Assembly: GCA_936924235.1 (NCBI GenBank) | Contig: CAKZHN010000266.1 | Span: 1 to 19,981, forward strand | Origin: an uncultured Rhodoplanes sp. | Lineage (GTDB): Bacteria > Pseudomonadota > Alphaproteobacteria > Rhizobiales > Xanthobacteraceae | DNA length: 19,981 nt | Reading direction: 5' to 3' | Shown here: positions 13,869-19,981 of the stretch, piece after piece | How positions within the stretch are numbered: the stretch's first letter is position 1 | How the letters are laid out: each line of letters begins with the position of its first letter | Notes under the pieces: model-generated | What the model was told of the DNA's origin: nothing | What the model saw: the letters and a program-made list of their open reading frames with translations, nothing else | Database searches by the model: none | Position numbers and translations under genes: made by a program

Positions 13869-15113
13869 ATGGACGTAATCATCATCGGCGGCGGTATCGG
13901 CGGGCTGACGCTGGCGCTCACCCTGAAGGCGAGCGGCGCCGCGCGTACAATCCGGGTTTTCGAGGCGGCGGCCGAGATGCGGGCGCTGGGCGTGGGCATC
14001 AATATCGGCGCCCACGCCATGAAGGAGCTGAGCGCGCTCGGCCTCGAGGACGAGCTGGTTGCGACATCGTGTCAGCCGCAGGACTACGCCTTCTTCACCC
14101 GCCACGGCCAGATGGTCTACCGCGAGCCGTTCGGCAAGGCGGCCGGTCACCAGTGGCCGCACATCTCGCTTTTGCGGCCAGATCTGCAGCGCGTGTTGCT
14201 CGGCGCGGTGCGCGCGCGGATTGGCACGGATAATTTTTTCACCGGGCATCGCTGCACCGGCATCGAGCAGAGCGGCGGCCGCGTCACCGCGCATTTTGCC
14301 GCACCCGACGGCACGGCGCTGCCGGACCAGCAGGCCGACATCCTGATCGCCTGCGACGGCATCCATTCGGTGGTGCGCAAGCAGTTCTATCCGGACGAGG
14401 GAGCGTTCAAGTTTCGCGGCTACAATCTCTGGCGCGGCGTCAGCCTGCACGAGCCGTTCCTGACCGGCGAGAGCATCGCGCGCATCGGCGCGCGGCACTC
14501 GACGATGATCATCTATCCGCTGCGGAGGAATTACGACGGCAAGGGCAACACGCTCTACAACTGGGTCTGCGAGATCGAGCGCGACGTCGCGGTGCCGGTC
14601 GACTGGAACAAGCCGGGCCGGCTCGATGACTTCCTGCCGAACTATCAGGACTGGGTGTTCGACTGGATGGACGTGCCGGCGCTGGTCAAGAGCGCGCAGC
14701 AGATCCTGTCCTATCCGATGGTCGACCGCGATCCGGTGCCGCACTGGAGCTTCGAGCGCGTCACGCTGCTCGGCGACGCCGCGCATCCGATGTATCCGCA
14801 GGGCGGCAATGGCGGCGCGCAGGCGATCCTCGACGCCGCGATGCTGGCGAAGCTGTTGGCGAGCGAGGCCGATCCGGTGGCGGCGCTGAAGGCCTACGAG
14901 GAGGCGCGGCTGCCGGTGACCAGCAAGATCGTGCTGCAGAACCGCACCGCGCCGCCCAACGTCATCGTCGACACGGTCGAGCAGCGCACCGGCGGCAAGA
15001 AGTTCGAGAAACTGGAAGACATCATCAGCCAGGACGAGATGAAGGCGATCTTCGAGCGCTACCAGAAGGTCGCCGGCTATCACGTGCAACAGGTTTCACG
15101 TCCACAAGGGTAA
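13869..15113 (+). CDS. FAD-dependent monooxygenase (PHBH fold, PhzS-like)
   Basis: 414 residues, cytoplasmic. Rossmann motif GGGIGG at 7-12 for the FAD ADP moiety, the DG motif with D163 (ACDGIHSVVR), and the GD motif with D303 (LLGDAAHPMYPQGGNGGAQA). This is the full motif set of single-component class A flavoprotein hydroxylases that use NAD(P)H and O2. Segments such as LGVGINI, YNLWRGV, LYNWVCEIE and YPMVDRDPVPHW recall 5-methylphenazine-1-carboxylate monooxygenase (PhzS) and its many uncharacterised relatives; no phenazine genes are present, so the substrate is likely another aromatic or heteroaromatic compound. The ATG has no clear Shine-Dalgarno; an ATG seven bases upstream is out of frame. 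Followed after 7 bases by the GlcG/HbpS-like gene, evidently one operon. Confidence 0.93.
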   Translation: MDVIIIGGGIGGLTLALTLKASGAARTIRVFEAAAEMRALGVGINIGAHAMKELSALGLEDELVATSCQPQDYAFFTRHGQMVYREPFGKAAGHQWPHISLLRPDLQRVLLGAVRARIGTDNFFTGHRCTGIEQSGGRVTAHFAAPDGTALPDQQADILIACDGIHSVVRKQFYPDEGAFKFRGYNLWRGVSLHEPFLTGESIARIGARHSTMIIYPLRRNYDGKGNTLYNWVCEIERDVAVPVDWNKPGRLDDFLPNYQDWVFDWMDVPALVKSAQQILSYPMVDRDPVPHWSFERVTLLGDAAHPMYPQGGNGGAQAILDAAMLAKLLASEADPVAALKAYEEARLPVTSKIVLQNRTAPPNVIVDTVEQRTGGKKFEKLEDIISQDEMKAIFERYQKVAGYHVQQVSRPQG

Positions 15114-15120
15114 CGAGACA

Positions 15121-15543
15121 ATGGCCGACACTGCGCCTTCACTGAAGCTGACCTACGAGGGAGCCGCCAAGCTCCTCGCCGCCGCCGTCGCCAAGGCGCG
15201 GGACATGGGCGTGCCGCAATGCATCTGCATCGTCGACACCGGCGGGCATCTGCTCACCATGGCGCGGCTGGACGGCGCCTTCGGGCTGTCGGTCGACACC
15301 GCGTTGCGCAAGGCACAGACCGCGGCGTCCTACGGCATCCCGACCGGCGATATCGCGGCCGGCATCGACATCAAGCTGGCGATCGCGACCGAAGGCCGGC
15401 GCATCAACCTGCCGGGTGGCCTTCCGGTGATCGTCGACGGCCACGTCATCGGCGGTATCGGCGTCGGCTCCGGCACCGGCGAACAGGACAAAGAGGTCGC
15501 CAAGGCCGCGGTTGCGGCATTTCCGGGCGCCAAACGCTTCTGA
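15121..15543 (+). CDS. GlcG/HbpS-family (DUF336) protein
   Basis: 140 residues forming one compact GlcG/HbpS domain: an N-terminal helix (YEGAAKLLAAAVAKARDMG), the strand CICIVDTGGHLLTMARLDGA, ALRKAQTAASYG, INLPGGLPVIVDGHVIGGIGVGSGTGEQD and a final helix. The family includes the extracellular haem-binding HbpS, GlcG of glycolate operons, and accessory subunits next to many oxidoreductases; its biochemical role is often unclear. There is no signal peptide, so it should be cytoplasmic. Start ATG 15121 is 7 bases after the monooxygenase stop, with AAGGG about 11 bases before it. The pairing suggests it assists the monooxygenase step or processes its product (inference). Confidence 0.93.
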   Translation: MADTAPSLKLTYEGAAKLLAAAVAKARDMGVPQCICIVDTGGHLLTMARLDGAFGLSVDTALRKAQTAASYGIPTGDIAAGIDIKLAIATEGRRINLPGGLPVIVDGHVIGGIGVGSGTGEQDKEVAKAAVAAFPGAKRF

Positions 15544-15571
15544 TCAGGCGCGCCGGGTCGTTAGGCGGCCT

Positions 15572-15600
15572 TTGGAAACGTCACAGGACGCTCCTATATA
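15572..15600 (+). promoter_or_regulatory. Possible sigma-70-type promoter of the fusion oxidoreductase gene
   Basis: TTGGAA (15572-15577), a 17-base spacer and TATATA (15595-15600) lie about 77 bases before the 15677 start. The -10 box is inside the perfect 10-bp palindrome CCTATATAGG (15593-15602). Spacing is ideal; hexamer matches are moderate. Confidence 0.45.
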
Positions 15601-15607
15601 GGCGTGC

Positions 15608-15633
15608 GGCGGTGGCCCGGCCGGGCCGCCGCC
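15608..15633. terminator. GC-rich hairpin between GlcG-like and fusion oxidoreductase genes
   Basis: An 11-bp stem with one G-U pair: left arm 15608-15618, right arm 15623-15633, loop GGCC. No T-run follows, and it lies downstream of the candidate promoter, so it may be a leader structure of the next gene or a leaky end of the monooxygenase operon rather than a true terminator. Confidence 0.45.
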
Positions 15634-15638
15634 TCCGG

Positions 15639-15674
15639 GCCCATGAGGAAATCTTGGCCCATAAGGAAAGCTTG
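15639..15674 (+). repeat. 18-bp tandem duplication containing the ribosome-binding site
   Basis: GCCCATGAGGAAATCTTG (15639-15656) is followed directly by GCCCATAAGGAAAGCTTG (15657-15674), 16 of 18 bases identical. The second copy supplies the AAGGAA Shine-Dalgarno for the ATG at 15677; the first carries a second, GAGGAA. Confidence 0.8.
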
Positions 15675-15676
15675 CG

Positions 15677-17353
15677 ATGAGCATCGCCGAGACGCGCCGC
15701 GAACAGATTTATCCGGTTCTCACCGCGGCGCAGATCGAGTCGATCCGCCGCTTTGCCAGCGCCGAGCCGCGCGAGTTCGTGCCGGGCGAGATCGTCCATC
15801 GGGTCGGCGAGAAATTGGCTCCGGCCTGGCTGGTGTTGCGCGGAGCGATCGAGATCGAGCTGCGCGACGCGCTGGGCCGCGAGTCCGGCGAGCTGCACCT
15901 CGGCGTAGGCCAGTTCACGGCCGAGATGGGCGCGCTGTCCGGCCGGGGCGCGTTCAGCACCGGCCGCGCCGGCGCCAGGGGCTGCACCGCGATCCCGTTC
16001 GATGCCGCGCATCTGCGCGCGCTGATGGTCGGCTCCGCCGAGGTGGGCGAGATTTTCATGCGCGCCTTCATCCTGCGGCGGGTGGCGCTGATCCAGGACG
16101 GCGGCGCGGGCTCGGTGCTGGTCGGGCGCGCTTACGATCCCGAGCTGATGCGGCTGCAGAACTTCCTGTCGCGCAACGGCTATCCGCACACGTCGCTGGA
16201 CGCCGATTCCGACGAAGAGGGCCGCGCGGTGATCGAGCGGTTCGGCGTGCAGCCCGATGAGTTGCCGCTGATGGTCTGCCCGGACGGCACGCTTCTCAAG
16301 CGGCCGACCGAAATCCAGGCCGGCGCCTGCCTCGGCATCACGCCCGAGCTCAATCCGGACGATGTGTTCGACGTGGTGGTGGTCGGCGCCGGACCCGCGG
16401 GGCTTGCCACCGCGGTGTATGCGGCGTCCGAAGGGCTGTCGGTGCTGGTGCTCGATCAGCGCCACTACGGCGGCCAGGCCGGCGCTTCGGCGCGGATCGA
16501 GAACTATCTCGGCTTTCCGACCGGCATCTCCGGGCAGGCGCTGGCCGGCCGCGCCTTCAGCCAGGCGCAGAAGTTCGGCGCGCAGGTCGCGATCCCGCTG
16601 CAGGTCAAGCATCTGGAATGCGGCGGCACCGAGCGCCGCGACGAGGACCCGCTGCGGCTCATCCTGGAAGACGGCCGCGCGGTGCAGGGCCGTAGCATCG
16701 TGGTCGCCTCGGGCGCGCGCTACCGCCGCCCCGACATTGCGAACCTCGAAACCTTCGAGGGCACCGGCGTGTCGTACTGGGCATCGGCGGTGGAAGCCAA
16801 GCTCTGCGAAGGCGAGGAGATCGCGCTGGTCGGCGCCGGCAATTCGGCCGGTCAGGCCTGTGTCTATCTCGCGCCCAAGGTGAAGAAGCTGCACCTCATC
16901 TGCCGCGGCAAGGGCCTCGAAGCCTCGATGTCGAAGTATCTGATCGACCGGATCGGGGCACTGCCCAATGTCGAGCTGCACGCCAGCACCGAGATCGTAG
17001 GCCTCGAAGGCGACGGCAATGGCGGGATCAAGAATGCGACGTTCCGCTGCCGCGACACGGGCGAGCTGAAGGTCGCGGCGCCGCGCCATCTGTTCCTGTT
17101 CATCGGCGCCGATCCGAACGCCGACTGGCTCTCCAAGCGCGTCGACGTCGACGGCAAGGGCTTCGTCATCACCGGCCAGCACTTCGCCCAGGGCCGCGCC
17201 GGCTCGAACCGCGCGCCGCTGCCGCTCGAAACCAGCGTGCCGGGCGTGTTTGCGATCGGCGACGTGCGGGCGGGTTCGACCAAGCGCGTCGCGGCCGCGG
17301 TGGGCGAGGGTGCCGCCGTGGTGGCGCAGATCCACAGCGTGCTGTCGCCGTAG
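15677..17353 (+). CDS. Fusion: cNMP-binding-like + thioredoxin-like + thioredoxin-reductase-like oxidoreductase (no CxxC)
   Basis: 558 residues in three parts. Residues about 12-135 are a cyclic-nucleotide-binding-type beta barrel with a degenerate phosphate cassette. Residues about 147-225 look like a thioredoxin/glutaredoxin fold without CxxC but with the cis-Pro-type segment DELPLMVCPDG. Residues about 232-558 are a thioredoxin-reductase-like FAD/NAD(P)H module: GAGPAG (237-242), GGQAGASARIENYLGFPTG, NAD(P)H motif GAGNSAGQA (from 386), and GVFAIGDVRAGSTKRVAAAVGEGA near the end. The TrxR redox pair (SYCATCDG in classic enzymes) is replaced by SYWASA (W368-A371), so it cannot reduce thioredoxin in the usual way. 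It probably transfers electrons from NAD(P)H through FAD to an unknown acceptor, with the N-terminal domain regulating. ATG has AAGGAA at good spacing. Converges on the OGT-like gene. Confidence 0.93.
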   Translation: MSIAETRREQIYPVLTAAQIESIRRFASAEPREFVPGEIVHRVGEKLAPAWLVLRGAIEIELRDALGRESGELHLGVGQFTAEMGALSGRGAFSTGRAGARGCTAIPFDAAHLRALMVGSAEVGEIFMRAFILRRVALIQDGGAGSVLVGRAYDPELMRLQNFLSRNGYPHTSLDADSDEEGRAVIERFGVQPDELPLMVCPDGTLLKRPTEIQAGACLGITPELNPDDVFDVVVVGAGPAGLATAVYAASEGLSVLVLDQRHYGGQAGASARIENYLGFPTGISGQALAGRAFSQAQKFGAQVAIPLQVKHLECGGTERRDEDPLRLILEDGRAVQGRSIVVASGARYRRPDIANLETFEGTGVSYWASAVEAKLCEGEEIALVGAGNSAGQACVYLAPKVKKLHLICRGKGLEASMSKYLIDRIGALPNVELHASTEIVGLEGDGNGGIKNATFRCRDTGELKVAAPRHLFLFIGADPNADWLSKRVDVDGKGFVITGQHFAQGRAGSNRAPLPLETSVPGVFAIGDVRAGSTKRVAAAVGEGAAVVAQIHSVLSP

Positions 17354-17363
17354 CGGATGGCGG

Positions 17364-19601
17364 TCAGTTGCGGCTTCGGACGGCGCGGTCGATGAAGTCT
17401 TCCAGCGCCGTGATGCTGGCGCGATCGCGATACAGGCGATGCCTGTCCTCCGCGACACGCGTCTTGAGCGCCGCGCGAAAGTCCGTGTCGCGCGCCAGCC
17501 GGACCGCGAGCGACACATAGCTGTCGATCGTCCCGGCGACGGCTTCCGGCATGCCCATCATCCGCAGCATGCCGGCGCTCACGCGCCCGCGCATCAAGGC
17601 GCCCTCGAAGGTCACGACCGGCAGGCCCTGGCCCAGAGCCTCCAGCGTGGTGTTGCCGCCGGACCATTCGATGCTGTCGAGCATGACATCGCATTGCGCC
17701 GTCGCCGCGGCGAAGCGCTGCGCATCCATGTGGTCGAGAAACACACAACAGTCCGACGATTTCATGCCGGCCGCAGCGAAGGCCTTTTCCAGGCGTGCCT
17801 CGAACAGCGCCGTGACCGCAGGCGCCCGCGAATGACGAATGAAGACGAACTGGCAGTCGCCGGCCTCGCGCGCGATTCTGGAAAAAACCTCGTCGTGCTG
17901 CGGCAGGTATTTGAACAGCGACTGCGCGCACCAGAACGCCGTTGCCGAAGACCTGATTCCCAACTCCTCGCGGGTCACCTGAGCCGGGGAATCCGGGAGC
18001 GGATCGTAGTAGACGCCGATATTGGGAAGTCTGATCAGCTTTTCGGAATAATGCTGATCGCCATCCGGCGGCTCGATGAGATCGCCGCTGAGGAAATAGT
18101 CGATGGTCGGATAGCCGCTGGTTTGCGGGTGACCGATAAAGCTGCATTGCACGGGAGCCAGCCGCAGCGCCGCGATCTCCGCGACCTGGTGGAACATCCC
18201 GATTTCCGGGTAGAGCAGGATATGAGGCCGGTCGGCGGCGATCACGTCGCGCCATTGCTGGAGTGACCGCGCACCTTCGACGAAACGGTGGCAATGCTTG
18301 CGCGCGACGTCGGTCTCGGTGTCGCGCGTGAAACCGATGTTGTACCCGAACACCTGGAAGCGCTGAGGGTCGAGCTGCGTGACCCAGCCCCGGGTGCCGA
18401 TCTTCCACACCGAATGCTGGAAGAGAAAGCCGCTGACGATGCCGACGCGCACAGGTTCGCCCGGTGCAGGCGGCTGCGTCAGCTCGGCCTGGCCATAACG
18501 CGCGGCCATGACACGCGCAGCGAGCCCGCCGTACACGGTCTGCAGGTCGCGATCGCGGCGGCCCTGGTAGGCGAGAAAGAAAGGCTGTGCCCAGCCCACG
18601 CCGTTGGACATATCGCCGGGAATACGGCCGGCCTGGTGGTCGTCGCTCAGCGCCTTGAGCCTGCGCTCATAGTCGGCGCGGCGTGCGTCGATCTCGGCTT
18701 CCTCGGCGTAGAGGATTGGCAGCGTGAACAGCGGCGTGGTCCAGCGCGCCCTCGAGAATGCCGGATTGAGCGCGACGGCCTTCTCGCAGCTTGCGACCGC
18801 ATCGTCGGGCCGGTTGAGCTCGACCATCACGCGCGCCCGCATGTAGTGCGCCTCGGAATGATTGGGAGCTGCCACCAGAAGACGGTCGATGGATTCCAGC
18901 GCTTCGTCGTAGCGTTTCGAGGCCATGAGCAGCCCGCTGCGGTTCAGCAGCGCAGTCGGCATGTCCTTTTGCAGCTCTAGGGCGCGGTCGAAGCTCGCCA
19001 GTGCCGCGGCTGTGCGCCCGAGCGCGTCAAGAGCGACGCCGTGGTTGGCATGGGCGTCCGCATGATTTGGTCGCAACGCGATAGCCCGATCGAAGCTTTG
19101 CAGCGCCTCGGAATTGAGCCGAAGCTTGAGCTGCGCGCAGCCGCGATTGTAGAACGCATCCGCGTAGTTCGGCTTGATTGCGATCGCCCGGTCGAAGCTC
19201 TGAACCGCTTCCTCGTAACGCTCCAGCACCACCAGCGCGGAGCCTCGATTGTTGTGAGCGTCCGGAAAACTCTTCTTTTGCTTGATCGCTTGCTCGAAGG
19301 CGTTCAGCGCTTCCTCGCAGCGCTGCGCGCGGGCCAGCGCGATCCCATAGCTCAAAAGAATTTGCGGCGAGTTCGGTCGCTGCTGCATCGCCGCCGCGAT
19401 GAGCCGCAGCGCTGCTGCCAGATCGCCTTGCGACAGCTTGACCGATCCGAGGATCTGTAATGCCTCGACGTTGCTGGGCCGCGCTGCGAGCACCGCGTTG
19501 CAAAGCCGCTCGGCCTCCGCCATGCGCCCCTGATCGTGCAGGGTCGCAGCCTGATTGATGGCATCTGGGACGTTGAGCGCCCTGCCTTGCGAAGTAGCCA
19601 T
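17364..19601 (-). CDS. TPR protein with GT41 (OGT/SPINDLY-like) glycosyltransferase domain
   Basis: 745 residues. About eight tandem 34-residue tetratricopeptide repeats (about 8-285) are followed by a linker and a GT41 catalytic region (about 384-735). Visible OGT-type features are H396 in SGFLFQHSVW, DYFLSGDLIEPP and QHYSEKLIRLPN, K564 in SLFKYLP, and SGGNTTLEALGQGLPVVTFEG near 645. OGT transfers GlcNAc, and SPINDLY transfers fucose, from a nucleotide sugar to Ser/Thr of proteins that the TPR helix recruits; bacterial members modify flagellins or other proteins, or are unstudied. I start it at ATG 19601 (AGG close upstream). The frame is open to 19919, but that would run antisense into the divergent MBL gene and is not TPR-like. 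Partner and sugar unknown; there is no adjacent flagellar gene. Confidence 0.92.
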   Translation of the reverse strand: MATSQGRALNVPDAINQAATLHDQGRMAEAERLCNAVLAARPSNVEALQILGSVKLSQGDLAAALRLIAAAMQQRPNSPQILLSYGIALARAQRCEEALNAFEQAIKQKKSFPDAHNNRGSALVVLERYEEAVQSFDRAIAIKPNYADAFYNRGCAQLKLRLNSEALQSFDRAIALRPNHADAHANHGVALDALGRTAAALASFDRALELQKDMPTALLNRSGLLMASKRYDEALESIDRLLVAAPNHSEAHYMRARVMVELNRPDDAVASCEKAVALNPAFSRARWTTPLFTLPILYAEEAEIDARRADYERRLKALSDDHQAGRIPGDMSNGVGWAQPFFLAYQGRRDRDLQTVYGGLAARVMAARYGQAELTQPPAPGEPVRVGIVSGFLFQHSVWKIGTRGWVTQLDPQRFQVFGYNIGFTRDTETDVARKHCHRFVEGARSLQQWRDVIAADRPHILLYPEIGMFHQVAEIAALRLAPVQCSFIGHPQTSGYPTIDYFLSGDLIEPPDGDQHYSEKLIRLPNIGVYYDPLPDSPAQVTREELGIRSSATAFWCAQSLFKYLPQHDEVFSRIAREAGDCQFVFIRHSRAPAVTALFEARLEKAFAAAGMKSSDCCVFLDHMDAQRFAAATAQCDVMLDSIEWSGGNTTLEALGQGLPVVTFEGALMRGRVSAGMLRMMGMPEAVAGTIDSYVSLAVRLARDTDFRAALKTRVAEDRHRLYRDRASITALEDFIDRAVRSRN

Positions 19602-19770
19602 TGACCTGATCGCGATGGGAATTCGGTATGTGGAACAGGAAACAAGCCGGACGCGAGCCCGGATGTTATCCGATTCGATATGACGTCGTGCATCACGCAG
19701 CACCGGCTGGAAATCTCCGCACTGTCGGATCACAATCGCCACGGTCGTCCGCGGGACAGGGAGGGGCCGG

Positions 19771-19981
19771 ATGCAGGCAAGCCGCAGGGTCGGCGAGGTC
19801 GAGGTCACGCCACTGTGGGACGGGCCGCTGCCGTCCTCGCTGGAAAAAATCCCCGATCCGCAGCATCGGGCCGAGGCCGAGCGATTGATCGCAAAGGCCG
19901 GCGCGCAAGCCTTGACCATGAACGTCTACGGTTTTCTGCTGCGGCTCGGCGGTGGCCTGGCGCTGATCGATGCCGGCGCGG
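19771..19981 (+). CDS. Metallo-beta-lactamase-fold protein, N-terminal fragment
   Basis: The ATG at 19771 follows a strong AGGGAGGGG (19758-19766), and the frame is open to the window edge (70 codons). The visible part reads VGEVEVTPLWDGPLP near the start, then a linker and NVYGFLLRLGGGLALIDAGA, the first two strands of the MBL sandwich just before the expected HxHxDH zinc motif, which lies outside the window. These proteins are typically Zn-dependent hydrolases (lactonases, thioesterases, glyoxalase II-like). It is divergent from the OGT-like gene with a 169-base intergenic region. Assignment rests on the N-terminal strands alone. Confidence 0.8.
   Translation, partial: MQASRRVGEVEVTPLWDGPLPSSLEKIPDPQHRAEAERLIAKAGAQALTMNVYGFLLRLGGGLALIDAGA

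Noticed and set aside
13641..15089. Minus-strand open frame of 482 codons opposite the flavin monooxygenase
   Set aside because: Shadow of the monooxygenase gene; repetitive His/Arg/Asp-rich translation.
15581..17518. Minus-strand open frame of 645 codons opposite the fusion oxidoreductase
   Set aside because: Shadow of a strong coding gene, no recognisable domain.
1..19981. CRISPR array, tRNA/rRNA, insertion sequence or prophage
   Set aside because: I found no regularly spaced repeats, cloverleaf sequences, transposase or phage genes, or long terminal inverted repeats.

Overview
The window is GC-rich, with tightly packed genes on both strands, frequent GTG and TTG starts backed by good Shine-Dalgarno sequences, and protein families typical of soil alphaproteobacteria (a Bug/TctC periplasmic binding protein, cytoplasmic PAS chemoreceptor, NarL-type two-component pair, TPR-GT41 glycosyltransferase). 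The best guess is a Bradyrhizobium-like member of the Hyphomicrobiales. It looks chromosomal: there is no tRNA, rRNA, insertion sequence, phage gene or CRISPR array that I can recognise.

Layout. 1-279 is the C-terminus of an MFS efflux protein. 603-2393 is a soluble double-PAS chemoreceptor. 2415-5149 (minus) is a two-component operon: a membrane sensor kinase followed by a LuxR-type response regulator with a 4-bp GTGA overlap. 5150-5555 is non-coding, with an operator-like palindrome, a second small inverted repeat and a very strong terminator. 5556-6812 (minus) is a second MFS transporter. 7065-8045 is an orphan TctC/Bug binding protein. 8076-8528 (minus) is an exported RidA-like protein lacking the catalytic Arg. 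8644-8937 (minus) is a small unknown. 9193-10245 (minus) is a MetE/UROD-like TIM-barrel protein with a TTG start. 10356-12278 (minus) is htpG, preceded by an RpoH-type promoter.

The second half: 12571-12810 encodes a His-rich single-pass membrane microprotein with a repeat-containing leader. 12868-13569 (minus) is a Crp/Fnr regulator, divergent from a flavin monooxygenase plus GlcG/HbpS-like pair (13869-15543). 15677-17353 is a fusion of a cyclic-nucleotide-binding-like domain, a thioredoxin-like domain and a thioredoxin-reductase-like domain that lacks the CxxC disulfide. 17364-19601 (minus) is a TPR/GT41 (OGT-like) protein. 19771 to the end is the start of a metallo-beta-lactamase-fold gene running out of the window.

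How they fit together: most neighbours are separate short transcription units rather than one pathway. The clear functional groupings are the kinase/regulator pair and the monooxygenase/GlcG pair. The most unusual items are the CxxC-less cNMP-Trx-TrxR fusion, the periplasmic RidA-like protein without its arginine, the MetE-like orphan, the His-rich microprotein with its odd leader, and the structured non-coding interval at 5332-5555. I did not find convincing evidence for a wholly new multi-gene system.
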